Positions 23,729 to 33,153 of a DNA stretch of 64,000 nucleotides are shown here, piece by piece (positions within the stretch are counted from its first letter, which is position 1; the number at the start of each line of letters is the position of its first letter). The translations under genes and the position numbers were made by a program. This DNA is from Shewanella gaetbuli. GTDB lineage: Bacteria > Pseudomonadota > Gammaproteobacteria > Enterobacterales > Shewanellaceae. The notes beneath the pieces are model-generated. The model saw only the letters and a program-made list of their open reading frames with translations, had not been told where the DNA came from and searched no databases. The DNA lies in the NCBI RefSeq assembly GCF_023284065.1, contig NZ_JAKIKP010000002.1, positions 248,001 through 312,000 on the forward strand, given 5' to 3'.

Positions 23729-25387
23729 ATGCTTTGCCAACTTAGTATTAATAATTTTGCAATTGTACGTTTTTTAGAGCTGGACTTTAAAGCCGGCATG
23801 ACAACTATTACCGGCGAAACCGGTGCTGGTAAATCCATTGCTATTGATGCTCTCGGTTTATGTTTAGGTAACCGAAGTGACGCCAATACCGTTCGCCCCG
23901 GTGCCAGCAAAACCGAAATTAGTGCCCGATTCACACTTCACGATGTTCCACAAGCTAAACGTTGGCTTGAAGACAATGATCTCGATAACGAAGAAGACTG
24001 CATTTTAAGACGTACCATTAACTCAGATGGTCGTTCACGAGCTTATATTAATGGTAACCCAGTGCCGGTTACCCAACTCAAAGCTATCGGGCAATTGTTG
24101 ATAGGTATTCATGGCCAACACGCCCATCACGCCATGCTAAAAAGCGAGCACCAGCTAACATTGTTAGATAGCTATGCTAACCACAAATTGCTAATAGATT
24201 CGGTGCAAGCAAGTTATCAACGCACCAAACACATTGAAAATGAGCTTAAGCAATTAGAACTTGCTCAACAAGAACGTATTGCCAGAAAACAATTACTCCA
24301 ATATCAAGTTGAAGAATTGAATGAGTTTAATCTTGGTGATGGCGAATTTAGGGATATAGAGCAAGAGCATAAAAAGCTCGCCAACGGCAGTGAACTGATT
24401 GATTCATGTCAGGCAAGCTTGGCATTATTAAGTGAGCACGAAGACCATAACGTTGAATCACTATTAAACAAGGTGATTCAGTTAGCTGATAATCTGCAAA
24501 CTATGGATGAGAAACTCGCCCCTGTTGCCAGCATGCTGAATGAAGGGTTAATTCAGATTCAAGAAAGCCGCTCAGAAATAGAAGACTACCTCAGCAGGCT
24601 TGAGCTCGATCCCGAACACTTTGCCCACCTAGAGGCGCGTTTATCTCAGGTGATGCAACTGGCTAGAAAACATCATGTCGCCCCTGAAGATCTATATTCG
24701 CATCATATGGCGCTAAAAAATGAGTTAGCCATGTTATCTGATGATGAAACTAGACTTGATGAAATTAGACAAGAACTAGCCACAAGCCAGCAAGCTTATT
24801 TAACCCATGCTCAAAAGCTTAGTCAAAGTCGTCAACGTTATGCAAAAGAGCTCGATAAATTAGTAACTCGCTCTATTCATGAGCTAAATATGCCTAAAGG
24901 TAAATTTACTATCGCAGTTAACTTTAACCCAGATATGAGCAACAGTTTGGGCTGTGACCAAGTAGAGTTTTTGGTTAGCACTAACCCAGGCCAGCCTTTG
25001 CAGCCAATAGCTAAAGTGGCATCTGGCGGTGAGTTATCACGTATCGGTTTAGGTATTCAGGTTATTACCGCTAAAAAAGTTGCCACACCTACACTAATTT
25101 TTGATGAAGTAGATGTAGGTATATCAGGGCCAACGGCAGCGGTTGTCGGCAGAATGTTACGTAGTCTTGGTGAGTCAACTCAAGTATTTTGCGTCACCCA
25201 TTTACCCCAAGTTGCAGGTAATGGCCACCAGCATATGTTCGTCAATAAGTTTAATAAAGGCGGCCAAACAGAAACCACCATGAAGCCGTTAGATAAAGAA
25301 CAACGAGTCAATGAACTGGCTAGGTTATTAGCAGGGGATATTATTACTGAAAACACCTTAGCCAACGCAAGAGAGTTAATTCAGTAA
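23729..25387 (+). CDS. recN: DNA repair protein RecN
   Basis: SMC-like ATPase acting in double-strand break repair, strongly SOS-induced. The 552-aa protein has Walker A in GETGAGKSIAIDALGL near residue 31. A long coiled-coil centre follows, interrupted near residue 290, then the ABC signature (VASGGELSRIGLGIQ) and Walker B (TLIFDEVDVGISG). The N and C parts together make one ATPase head. It is monocistronic, with its own SOS promoter about 45 bases upstream and a strong terminator after it. Confidence 0.97.
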   Translation: MLCQLSINNFAIVRFLELDFKAGMTTITGETGAGKSIAIDALGLCLGNRSDANTVRPGASKTEISARFTLHDVPQAKRWLEDNDLDNEEDCILRRTINSDGRSRAYINGNPVPVTQLKAIGQLLIGIHGQHAHHAMLKSEHQLTLLDSYANHKLLIDSVQASYQRTKHIENELKQLELAQQERIARKQLLQYQVEELNEFNLGDGEFRDIEQEHKKLANGSELIDSCQASLALLSEHEDHNVESLLNKVIQLADNLQTMDEKLAPVASMLNEGLIQIQESRSEIEDYLSRLELDPEHFAHLEARLSQVMQLARKHHVAPEDLYSHHMALKNELAMLSDDETRLDEIRQELATSQQAYLTHAQKLSQSRQRYAKELDKLVTRSIHELNMPKGKFTIAVNFNPDMSNSLGCDQVEFLVSTNPGQPLQPIAKVASGGELSRIGLGIQVITAKKVATPTLIFDEVDVGISGPTAAVVGRMLRSLGESTQVFCVTHLPQVAGNGHQHMFVNKFNKGGQTETTMKPLDKEQRVNELARLLAGDIITENTLANARELIQ

Positions 25388-25411
25388 GCTTATTGACGAT
25401 CGATTAACACT

Positions 25412-25440
25412 AAAAAGCCGTGATAATTCACGGCTTTTTA
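25412..25440. terminator. Bidirectional terminator between recN and pgpA
   Basis: Stem AAAAAGCCGTGA / TCACGGCTTTTT with loop TAAT. The A run on one side and T run on the other give a U tract in both directions, which suits the convergent recN and pgpA genes. Confidence 0.93.
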
Positions 25441-25461
25441 TTTGCTATGGCGTTCAAATAA

Positions 25462-25953
25462 CTACACTAAGTAGTACAAACCTTGCAAACAAATCAGTGC
25501 AAAAATACCTGCTAAAACATCATCAATCATAATACCAAAACCACCATGTACTTTGGCATCAAGCCACTTAATTGGCCAAGGTTTTAAAATATCAAAAATT
25601 CTAAACAGTACAAAACCCACAACTAACCAAGCCCAGCCTGCTGGCGCAGCAATCATGGTAATCAGTAACCCCGCTACTTCATCCCATACGATCGCACCGT
25701 GGTCATGCACTTGCATATCTTTAGAGGCTTTATCACAAATATAAATACCCGCAATAACACTTAACACGGTTAATGCAATATATACAGGTAAGCTTAAGGT
25801 ACTGATTAATAAATATAATGGAATAGCCGCAACAGTGCCGAATGTACCGGGTGCTTTAGCCGCAAGACCACTGCCAAAACCTAAAGCCAAAAAGTGTATA
25901 GGATTCGACAACGATAACTTTTTAAGTGCGGGATCTTGGGATAAAAATTTCAT
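25462..25953 (-). CDS. pgpA: Phosphatidylglycerophosphatase A
   Basis: Inner-membrane enzyme that removes phosphate from phosphatidylglycerol phosphate. The 163-aa protein has the family signatures GFGSGLAAKAPGTFGTVAAIP and AIVWDEVAGLLITM, with Asp/Glu residues for metal binding, and KPWPIKWLDAKVHGGFGIMIDDVLAG near the C terminus. About four membrane segments are predicted. Its start overlaps the thiL stop by one base, the common thiL-pgpA pair, so the two are co-transcribed. Confidence 0.95.
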   Translation of the reverse strand: MKFLSQDPALKKLSLSNPIHFLALGFGSGLAAKAPGTFGTVAAIPLYLLISTLSLPVYIALTVLSVIAGIYICDKASKDMQVHDHGAIVWDEVAGLLITMIAAPAGWAWLVVGFVLFRIFDILKPWPIKWLDAKVHGGFGIMIDDVLAGIFALICLQGLYYLV

Positions 25954-26909
25954 TAGAAGTGTTTAAACCCCTTAAACTCAGATTTAAAAGGCTCGCCGTT
26001 TAAAGTGAATTTAAGTTTATCACCGGCACAAATCTGACCAATTCGAGCAAACTTAACCCCTGCGTGTAACAACGCAGTAGCAATAGCGCCACGTTGTGAT
26101 TCAGGTACAGTAAACAGCAGCTCGTAGTCTTCACCGCCCGTTAATGCATAAGCTAATGCCTGTTGCTGATCAACATTATTAGTTAATTGCTCAGAAAGCG
26201 GTAATGAGTCTAGTTCAATGACCGCGCCAACATCAGACGCTTTTAAAATATGACCTAGATCAGAACTGAGTCCGTCAGATAAATCAATGGCACTAGAGGC
26301 TAATCCTCGCAGCGCATGACCAGCAAGCACTCTTGGTGTTGGGTAGTAATGACGATTAATCAAATACGCTTTATCTTCCTCTGCCACCTGTTTATCGCCA
26401 GTTAAAATATCCAGACCTAAAGCAGAGTCACCTAAGGTTCCAGTCACAAACACCCAGTCGCCTATATTAGCACCACTGCGTTTTAAGGCTTTCTTTTCAG
26501 GAACTTGACCATGAATAGTAATATTGATGCACTTAGGGCCACGAGTGGTATCACCGCCTATTAATGCCACGCCATAATATTCTGCGGCTTCAAATAAGCC
26601 TAAACTGAACTGTTCAAGCCATTTTTCATCAACGTCAGGAAGAGATAAGGCAAGTGTCATCCATGCAGGTTCGGCGCCCATTGCGGCTAAATCTGATAAG
26701 TTTGCTGCTAAAGATTTATAGCCTAATGCTTTGGCTGGCATATCGGCAAAAAAGTGAACACCTTCGACTAAGGTGTCACAAGAAATGGCAATCACTTTAC
26801 CTTCGCAAGGTTGCACTAAGGCACAATCGTCGCCAATACCTAAGGTTACATCACGGCGTTTTTGACCACGATTGGTAAAGAACTGTTCAATAAGTTGGAA
26901 TTCTTTCAC
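25953..26909 (-). CDS. thiL: Thiamine-monophosphate kinase
   Basis: Phosphorylates thiamine monophosphate to thiamine pyrophosphate, the last step of the pathway. The 318-aa protein belongs to the PurM-like ATP-binding family, with the metal site in LGIGDDCALV, VEGVHF, GGDTTRGP and DLSDGLSSDLGHIL. It lies between nusB and pgpA in the conserved nusB-thiL-pgpA order, but a hairpin between nusB and thiL may reduce read-through. Confidence 0.96.
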   Translation of the reverse strand: MKEFQLIEQFFTNRGQKRRDVTLGIGDDCALVQPCEGKVIAISCDTLVEGVHFFADMPAKALGYKSLAANLSDLAAMGAEPAWMTLALSLPDVDEKWLEQFSLGLFEAAEYYGVALIGGDTTRGPKCINITIHGQVPEKKALKRSGANIGDWVFVTGTLGDSALGLDILTGDKQVAEEDKAYLINRHYYPTPRVLAGHALRGLASSAIDLSDGLSSDLGHILKASDVGAVIELDSLPLSEQLTNNVDQQQALAYALTGGEDYELLFTVPESQRGAIATALLHAGVKFARIGQICAGDKLKFTLNGEPFKSEFKGFKHF

Positions 26910-26956
26910 AATGAATTTGGTACGGAAAATCCGCCCACCTGCTTATTATGCAAATA

Positions 26957-26986
26957 AAAAACGGTACCCGAAGATACCGTTTAGCT
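26957..26986 (-). terminator. Hairpin between nusB and thiL
   Basis: Stem AAACGGTA / TACCGTTT (26959-26966 and 26975-26982) with loop CCCGAAGA, followed on the minus strand by a U-rich stretch (TTTTTATTTG). It directly follows the nusB stop and probably acts as a full or partial terminator. Confidence 0.7.
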
Positions 26987-26987
26987 T

Positions 26988-27392
26988 TTATCTGTTTTTA
27001 ACGATCTTATCTAGCAAACCATTAACAAACTTATGACTATCATCGGCACCAAATGCCTTAGCTAGCTCAATACCTTCATTGATGGCCACTTTAAAAGGCA
27101 CATCTTTTTTGAAAGTTAGCTCAAATGTTGCTAAACGCACAATGGCTTTTTCGACAGGTGAAACTTCACTAAAGTCACGGTCTAAGTGCGGCTTTAGTAA
27201 CTCATCAATTTGAGTTGTTTTAGCTGAAACACCGGCTAAAAGTTCACGAAAATAAGCAACATCAACACCGTCTAGGCTCTGTTCAGTGATAAACTCATGC
27301 TCAACATCAGCAATATTATTGCCTGTTAACTGCCATGAATAAATGGCTTGAACGGCTAAACGACGTGCCTTACGGCGCTCTGAAGGCTTCAT
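26988..27392 (-). CDS. nusB: Transcription antitermination protein NusB
   Basis: Binds boxA RNA with S10 (NusE) to prevent premature termination in rRNA operons. The 134-aa all-helical protein begins with the Arg-rich [20 protein letters not shown] and has the conserved [31 protein letters not shown] at the C terminus. It lies 11 bases after ribH, the usual ribH-nusB arrangement. Confidence 0.96.
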   Translation of the reverse strand: MKPSERRKARRLAVQAIYSWQLTGNNIADVEHEFITEQSLDGVDVAYFRELLAGVSAKTTQIDELLKPHLDRDFSEVSPVEKAIVRLATFELTFKKDVPFKVAINEGIELAKAFGADDSHKFVNGLLDKIVKNR

Positions 27393-27403
27393 TAAATTTC
27401 CTA

Positions 27404-27883
27404 CTATACCAACTGTTGTTCTAACTCTTGTAGTACGTTAACCATTTCTAACAAGCCTAGTGCAGCTTCGCCGCCTTTATTACCTGCTTTAGTACCAGAG
27501 CGCTCAATTGCTTGCTCGATGGTATCTGTAGTTAACACACCAAAAGAAACGGGGATATCATACTCTAACGCTACTTGAGCAAGTCCCTTGTTACATTCAC
27601 CGGCAACCATATCAAAATGCGGTGTACCACCACGAATAACAGCACCAAGTGAAATAATACCGTCAAATTTACCACTAGCAGCAACACGACGTGCAGCAAG
27701 CGGTAACTCAACAGCGCCAGGTACACGCACAACAGTAATGTTGTCGTCTTGAACCTGACCAAAACGTTTTAAAGTATCAATTGCGCCATCAAGTAAGCTC
27801 TCAACTACAAAACTGTTGAAACGCGATACAACTATCGCAACTTTGGCATTTTTCGCTTCGATATTACCTTGAACTACGTTCAT
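27404..27883 (-). CDS. ribH: 6,7-dimethyl-8-ribityllumazine synthase
   Basis: Condenses the ribitylamino-uracil and dihydroxybutanone phosphate to lumazine, the penultimate step of riboflavin synthesis. The 159-aa protein has the substrate loop [16 protein letters not shown], the [14 protein letters not shown] motif, and [17 protein letters not shown] with the catalytic His. It lies 122 bases downstream of ribBX and is followed closely by nusB. Confidence 0.96.
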   Translation of the reverse strand: MNVVQGNIEAKNAKVAIVVSRFNSFVVESLLDGAIDTLKRFGQVQDDNITVVRVPGAVELPLAARRVAASGKFDGIISLGAVIRGGTPHFDMVAGECNKGLAQVALEYDIPVSFGVLTTDTIEQAIERSGTKAGNKGGEAALGLLEMVNVLQELEQQLV

Positions 27884-28005
27884 TTTTATCTTACCTAATT
27901 TAGCTAAAGCACCCTGCTTGGGCGAAAGTGGCCGTATGATAACACAGCCAACCGCTCTAAGCGCAATGCAATTATTGAAAATGTTAAACTGAAATCGTTA
28001 ATTTT

Positions 28006-29109
28006 TTATTCAGAAATATATTCTGTCACTTCAAGCCCGAAACCTGAAAGTGAATGGTATTGCTTAGGTGAGCTAAGTAGCTTCATTGACGTCACCCCAA
28101 GGCTAGCCAGTATTTGCGAACCTACACCTACGCGGCGTGAAGTACCTTTCCATGGGGCTCTAGCCACCGCTTGGCCTTGATCTTCTGCTTCAAATAACTT
28201 CACTTTGGCTAAAAGATCATTGGTGTGTTCTTGGTTACCTAGCAATACTAAAATACCATTTTCGTTAGCGATACGCTCCATAGCTTTTTCTAATGGCCAG
28301 CTGCGTTTTTGATCTCGCTCAGAATGCAGCAAGTCGTTAAAGGTGTTTTGTAAATGAACTCGAACCAACACATCTTCACTAACCTCACCTTTTACTAAAG
28401 CAAAGTGCAGTTGGTTATCAATGGTATCTCTAAACGTCACCATGTCGAACTCGCCAAAGCGAGTTGGCAGCTTACAGCTAGCTTCACGAACGACAGTGGT
28501 TTCTTTGTTGTTTCTATATTCAATTAAGTCAGCGATAGTCCCCATTTTAATGCCGTGCTTTTCACTGAAGACTTCTAAATCAGGTCGACGCGCCATAGTG
28601 CCATCGTCATTTAAGATTTCAACAATGACCCCTGAAGCTTCAAAGCCTGCTAAACGCGCTAAATCGCAACCCGCTTCAGTATGACCAGCACGAATAAGTA
28701 CCCCGCCATCTTGCGCCATCAAAGGGAAAATATGCCCTGGCTGAACTAAATCAGCAGGTTTAGCCTCTTTTGCTACCGCTGCTTGCACCGTTACTGCACG
28801 GTCATGAGCTGAAATACCGGTAGTAACTCCCTCTGCGGCCTCAATTGACACGGTAAAGTTGGTGGTAAATTGGGCGTTATTGTTAGTGACCATTAATGGT
28901 AAATTAAGCTGCTGACAACGCGCTTTAGTCATTGTTTGACAAATAAGGCCACGGCCAAAGGTCGCCATAAAATTAATCGCTTCTGGTGTCACACACTCAG
29001 CAGCCATAATTAAATCACCTTCGTTTTCTCTGTCTTCATCATCCATCAAAATAACCATTTTACCTTGACGAATATCTTCGATGATTTCTTCTATGCTGTG
29101 TAAAGCCAT
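28006..29109 (-). CDS. ribBX: DHBP synthase with degenerate GTP cyclohydrolase II-like domain (RibBX)
   Basis: The N-terminal half (about residues 1-205) is a complete 3,4-dihydroxy-2-butanone 4-phosphate synthase, which converts ribulose 5-phosphate. It has the acidic loop [19 protein letters not shown] and [15 protein letters not shown]. The C-terminal half resembles RibA but lacks its zinc-binding Cys motif (C-x10-C-x-C). Where RibA reads SLRCDCG, this protein has [19 protein letters not shown] cyclohydrolase II activity is therefore not expected. This matches the ribBX variant described in Shewanella oneidensis; the true ribA must lie elsewhere in the genome. Gene order is ribD-ribE-ribBX-ribH-nusB. 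Confidence 0.92.
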   Translation of the reverse strand: MALHSIEEIIEDIRQGKMVILMDDEDRENEGDLIMAAECVTPEAINFMATFGRGLICQTMTKARCQQLNLPLMVTNNNAQFTTNFTVSIEAAEGVTTGISAHDRAVTVQAAVAKEAKPADLVQPGHIFPLMAQDGGVLIRAGHTEAGCDLARLAGFEASGVIVEILNDDGTMARRPDLEVFSEKHGIKMGTIADLIEYRNNKETTVVREASCKLPTRFGEFDMVTFRDTIDNQLHFALVKGEVSEDVLVRVHLQNTFNDLLHSERDQKRSWPLEKAMERIANENGILVLLGNQEHTNDLLAKVKLFEAEDQGQAVARAPWKGTSRRVGVGSQILASLGVTSMKLLSSPKQYHSLSGFGLEVTEYISE

Positions 29110-29176
29110 ATGGGGACCTTTTGTTATTTTCAGTCGTTATTGTTTTATTATTGTGTTTGTAAGCAATAGAGTTGAG

Positions 29177-29833
29177 TTAGCGCATAAACCCCGCACTCGC
29201 TAACATTGCCAGGGTGACGCCAGATTGCGGTTGTTCGTCTTGCGCTGGTTGCATTAATCTTTCAAGATATCTTGCAATTAAGTCCACCTCAATATTGACA
29301 CTGTCACCTGCTTTTAAATTAATCAACGTGGTTTCATTAGCGGTGTGTGGCACTATGGTTAGCCTAAATTGACTGCCATTAACTTCATTCACCGTTAAGC
29401 TAACACCGTCAATCGTAATCGAACCTTTATGAGCAATATACTTTGCCAAATCTTGCGGTGCGCTCAACCAAAACTCAATGGCGTTGCCTCGGTTATGTCT
29501 TTGCTCAACCTTTGCTATGCCATCAACATGACCACTCACCATATGACCGCCCAGCCGAGTAGTCGGTGTTACCGCTTTTTCTAAGTTAACGGTTTGGCCG
29601 ACAGCGTAATGAGCAAAACCAGTTAATGAAACGGTTTCAGCGGAGACATCAGCAACATATCCGTCAGCTAAACATTGTACAACCGTTAAGCACACGCCAT
29701 TGGTTGCAATACTGTCACCCAGTTTTACATCCGTTAAGTCCAGTTTGCCGCTAGCCACAGTCAAGCGAATGTCTTTGCCTTTACGCTCAATTTTTCGCAA
29801 GGTGCCTAAGGCTTCAATAATGCCGGTAAACAT
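29177..29833 (-). CDS. ribE: Riboflavin synthase, alpha chain
   Basis: Dismutates two lumazines to riboflavin and the pyrimidine precursor. I start it at ATG 29833 (218 aa, MFTGIIEALG); the GTG two codons upstream is less likely. The two tandem lumazine-binding repeats are visible. The first runs from MFTGIIE to a NGVCLTV motif and the second from LGGHMVSGHVDG to DGVSLTVNEV. The C-terminal trimerisation helix follows (IEVDLIARYLERL). It lies about 55 bases after ribD. Named ribC in the E. coli nomenclature. Confidence 0.95.
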   Translation of the reverse strand: MFTGIIEALGTLRKIERKGKDIRLTVASGKLDLTDVKLGDSIATNGVCLTVVQCLADGYVADVSAETVSLTGFAHYAVGQTVNLEKAVTPTTRLGGHMVSGHVDGIAKVEQRHNRGNAIEFWLSAPQDLAKYIAHKGSITIDGVSLTVNEVNGSQFRLTIVPHTANETTLINLKAGDSVNIEVDLIARYLERLMQPAQDEQPQSGVTLAMLASAGFMR

Positions 29834-29888
29834 AATCACTCACTTATTTTAGCTGTTCATTTCTGTTGAACATTCATTATCAGATATT

Positions 29889-31025
29889 TTAGCCTAAACG
29901 AAACATAAAGCGTGTGTCATGACCGACATTTCGTTTATCTTTTAGGGTTAAATTGGGTAAGTTTTCCATGGTTTGGTAATCAGGCAGGTTAAGCATATTA
30001 CGTCCTTCACTGCCTAATATTTTCGGCGCTTGGTATAACACTAATTCGTCAGCCAATTGCTGTGAAATAATACTGCCCGACAATGTCGCCCCTGCTTCAA
30101 CCATAACCGAGTTACAACTTTGACCAAGGTGCAGTAATAGGGTTTTTAAACATACTCGGCCTTGAGCGTCTGTAGTCGTTTGCAAAAAACTCACGTGTGC
30201 AGGAAATTGCTGTTTTATTTGCGCAGGATAATCTTTAGTGCTCACTAACAAAATGGGGCTATTGATTTGAAATAATTGATATTCAGGCGTCACTCTACAA
30301 TTTGAGTCGAGCACAACACGTAAGGGCTGGAAAATATCCGCCTCGTCATGAGAGTGCTTTACACTACCAAGTTCATCAAACCGCACATTTAAGCTCGGGT
30401 TATCTGCAATAACAGTGTCAACACCAGTAATGACCGCACAATGTTTAGCCCGCATTTTTTGTACGTCTTTTCTGGCTGCGGTTGTGGTTATCCACTTTGA
30501 CACGCCATTAGACAGCGCCGTTTTACCATCTAAACTGGCCGCCACCTTTACACTCACCCAAGGCATTTGGGTTTGCATTCGTTTCATAAAACCTAAATTT
30601 AATGTCAGAGCTTCTTCTTCTAATAAGCCAACTTCAACTTCAATGCCAGCCCGTTTAAGCATGTTAATTCCGTTTCCGGCAACTTGTGGGTTAGCATCAG
30701 TGATTGCCACTACAACTCTAGCCACTTCAGCTTTGATTAACCCTTCAGCACAAGGAGGCGTGCGACCATAATGACTACAAGGTTCAAGGGTGACATAGGC
30801 CGTAGCGCCTTTAATGGAATGGTTTTTAGCTTTAGCATCAGCAATGGCGTTCACCTCAGCATGGCCCTGCCCAGCTTTGTGGTGATAACCTTCGCCAATA
30901 ATTTTACCGTTTAACACCAATACACAGCCAACACAGGGGTTCGGGCGAGTGGTATATTGACCAAGGCGTGCCAATTGAATTGCTCGGCTCATCATTTGAG
31001 TATCAAAAACGCTAAATGTTGCCAT
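29889..31025 (-). CDS. ribD: Bifunctional riboflavin deaminase/reductase RibD
   Basis: Carries out the second and third steps of riboflavin synthesis. The N-terminal deaminase domain has zinc-site motifs HAEVNAI and EPCSHYGRTPPCAE. The C-terminal NADPH-dependent reductase domain (from about residue 150) begins VSVKVAASLDGKTAL and includes VMVEAGATLSGS. At 378 aa it fits the family. It follows nrdR by 48 bases, the conserved nrdR-ribD order. Confidence 0.96.
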   Translation of the reverse strand: MATFSVFDTQMMSRAIQLARLGQYTTRPNPCVGCVLVLNGKIIGEGYHHKAGQGHAEVNAIADAKAKNHSIKGATAYVTLEPCSHYGRTPPCAEGLIKAEVARVVVAITDANPQVAGNGINMLKRAGIEVEVGLLEEEALTLNLGFMKRMQTQMPWVSVKVAASLDGKTALSNGVSKWITTTAARKDVQKMRAKHCAVITGVDTVIADNPSLNVRFDELGSVKHSHDEADIFQPLRVVLDSNCRVTPEYQLFQINSPILLVSTKDYPAQIKQQFPAHVSFLQTTTDAQGRVCLKTLLLHLGQSCNSVMVEAGATLSGSIISQQLADELVLYQAPKILGSEGRNMLNLPDYQTMENLPNLTLKDKRNVGHDTRFMFRLG

Positions 31026-31073
31026 GACCTATTATCGACCTTCTATCAATATCAATTTGGAGTATGTAAAGTG

Positions 31074-31523
31074 CTACTTTTGTAATTTGGCAATGGCTTC
31101 GCCAAATTGAGAAACATCTTCAAATGCACGGTATACCGAGGCAAAACGAATATAAGCGACTTTATCTAGGCTCATGAGTTGCTCCATCATTAAGTTGCCA
31201 ATCATTTCTGAATCAACTTCACGTTCACCTGTTGCGCGTAAGGTCGATTTAATTTTAGAAATAGCCTGTTCAATTTGGTCCATAGACACGGGGCGTTTTT
31301 CAACTGCACGCAACATACCTCCGCGCAGTTTATCTTCATCAAAGGGCTGGCGACTGCCATCTCGTTTAATAATTCTAGGCATAACAAGCTCAGCACCTTC
31401 AAAGGTGGTAAAGCGTTCGTGGCACTGGGTACACTCACGGCGACGGCGAACCTGATGACCATCAGCAACTAATCTAGAATCAATAACTTTAGTGTCTGTT
31501 GCACTACAAAATGGACAATGCAT
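31074..31523 (-). CDS. nrdR: Transcriptional repressor NrdR
   Basis: Nucleotide-sensing repressor of ribonucleotide reductase operons. The 149-aa protein has the N-terminal zinc ribbon (MHCPFC and [10 protein letters not shown]) and an ATP-cone domain beginning [20 protein letters not shown]. It heads the nrdR-ribD-ribE-ribBX-ribH-nusB run, downstream of glyA and separated from it by a terminator, so its promoter should be near 31520-31560. Confidence 0.96.
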   Translation of the reverse strand: MHCPFCSATDTKVIDSRLVADGHQVRRRRECTQCHERFTTFEGAELVMPRIIKRDGSRQPFDEDKLRGGMLRAVEKRPVSMDQIEQAISKIKSTLRATGEREVDSEMIGNLMMEQLMSLDKVAYIRFASVYRAFEDVSQFGEAIAKLQK

Positions 31524-31535
31524 GATGCCTCCACA

Positions 31536-31567
31536 AAATAAAATGGCCGCTAAAATTAGCGGCCATT
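31536..31567 (-). terminator. Rho-independent terminator of glyA
   Basis: Perfect 12-bp arms AATGGCCGCTAA / TTAGCGGCCATT (31542-31553, 31556-31567) separated by two bases, so the loop will open to about eight bases. On the minus strand it is followed by TTTTATTTTG. Confidence 0.88.
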
Positions 31568-31624
31568 AAAGTTTATCCTATTTGCTCGTGAAGGTTAAGC
31601 TAACAGAATAATTGTCAAAGCAAA

Positions 31625-32878
31625 TTACCCGTAAACAGGGAATTTAGCACATAACGTTAACACTTTAGCTTTAACGTCATCAATAACGCTTTGGTTTTGT
31701 GCATCATCTAAAATGTCACAAATCCAGCCAGTCAATTCCTTCGCTTCAGCTTCTTTAAAGCCACGACGAGTAATCGCTGGAGAACCGATACGAATACCTG
31801 ACGTCACAAATGGTGAACGTGGGTCATTCGGTACTGAGTTTTTGTTAACGGTAATGTTAGCACTGCCAAGTGCAGCATCGGCTTCTTTACCCGTTAAATC
31901 ACGACCAATTAAGTCAACTAGCATTAAGTGGTTTTCTGTTCCACCAGATACAATTTTGTATCCACGTTGTAAGAACACTTCAACCATTGCTTTAGCATTA
32001 TTAACTACCTGCTGTTGGTAAACTTTAAACTCTGGCTCTAATGCTTCTTTGAATGCCACCGCTTTACCCGCGATAACATGCATTAGTGGGCCACCTTGGC
32101 CACCAGGGAATACTGCAGAGTTTAACTTTTTGTATAAGTCTTCATCGTCAGCTGCAGAAATAATGATACCGCCACGAGGACCCGCTAAGGTTTTGTGAGT
32201 GGTAGAAGTCACAACATGAGCATGAGCCACTGGAGATGGATAAACACCCGCAGCAATTAAGCCAGCAACGTGAGCCATATCAACAAATAAATACGCGCCA
32301 ATTTTATCAGCAATTTCACGCATTCTTGCCCAGTCAACAATACCTGAATAAGCAGAGAAACCGCCAATCATCATTTTAGGCTTGTGTTCTAACGCTAAAC
32401 GCTCCATTTCGTCATAGTCAATTTTACCTGACTCATCAATACCGTAAGGAATGATGTTGTATAACTTACCAGAGAAGTTAACTGGAGAACCGTGAGTTAA
32501 GTGGCCACCATGCGCTAGGTTCATACCTAATACGGTATCACCTGGCTGTAGAAGAGCCATAAATACAGCGCTGTTCGCCTGAGAACCTGAGTGAGGTTGT
32601 ACGTTCGCGTAAGTTGCACCGAATAGCTCTTTAGCACGTTCAATGGCTAGAGTTTCAATCACATCAACATACTCACAACCGCCATAGTAACGCTTGCCAG
32701 GGTAACCTTCTGCGTACTTATTGGTTAACTGAGAACCTTGAGCTTCCATTACACGAGGGCTGGTATAGTTTTCAGATGCAATTAACTCGATGTGCTCTTC
32801 TTGGCGACAAGTTTCATCTTCAATGGCTTTAAATAATTCTGGATCGTAATCCGCAATATTCATCGCTTTCTTAAGCAT
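31625..32878 (-). CDS. glyA: Serine hydroxymethyltransferase
   Basis: PLP enzyme interconverting serine and glycine with tetrahydrofolate; the main one-carbon source. I start it at ATG 32878 (417 aa, [12 protein letters not shown]), which has GGAG 7 bases upstream and matches the family length. The PLP-binding Lys lies in [13 protein letters not shown]. The folate/substrate region [23 protein letters not shown] is intact. It precedes nrdR-ribD on the same strand, but a strong terminator separates them. Confidence 0.97.
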   Translation of the reverse strand: MLKKAMNIADYDPELFKAIEDETCRQEEHIELIASENYTSPRVMEAQGSQLTNKYAEGYPGKRYYGGCEYVDVIETLAIERAKELFGATYANVQPHSGSQANSAVFMALLQPGDTVLGMNLAHGGHLTHGSPVNFSGKLYNIIPYGIDESGKIDYDEMERLALEHKPKMMIGGFSAYSGIVDWARMREIADKIGAYLFVDMAHVAGLIAAGVYPSPVAHAHVVTSTTHKTLAGPRGGIIISAADDEDLYKKLNSAVFPGGQGGPLMHVIAGKAVAFKEALEPEFKVYQQQVVNNAKAMVEVFLQRGYKIVSGGTENHLMLVDLIGRDLTGKEADAALGSANITVNKNSVPNDPRSPFVTSGIRIGSPAITRRGFKEAEAKELTGWICDILDDAQNQSVIDDVKAKVLTLCAKFPVYG

Positions 32879-33153
32879 GGTGACTCCAACGATAGGTTCT
32901 ATAGTAGTAGGGTTGCGCGGTATTCTACTCTGCAAATCAATTCAATCCCAGCCTTTACAACATGAAATTAGCTGACTTCAAACAATAAATTTACTCAAGT
33001 AAAAATTAAAAATGCTCTATGTTTCAGATACTCACTGATTTTTAATTAAAATAGCATTAACAACAATGACCAAATAAGCCGCAAAAACAGTTATCAAAAA
33101 CACTGTTCTATTTTTCAAACTTTGCAATTAATGAAGATAATTATGCCAGTACA
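32879..33153. other. Intergenic region, no gene seen
   Basis: AT-rich gap upstream of glyA and downstream of the DUF3943 gene. A weak AACAG/CTGTT hairpin near 33090-33110 followed by TATTTTT is the only structure I see. It must hold the glyA promoter, which I could not resolve. Confidence 0.4.

Noticed and set aside
27884..28005. FMN riboswitch in the riboflavin cluster
   Set aside because: I looked in the gaps before ribH, ribBX, ribE and ribD for the conserved RFN blocks and saw none; the gaps are too short.
31202..31468. Overlapping reading frames of 60-100 aa on both strands of nrdR
   Set aside because: Shadows of nrdR in other frames; its zinc ribbon and ATP-cone account for the region.
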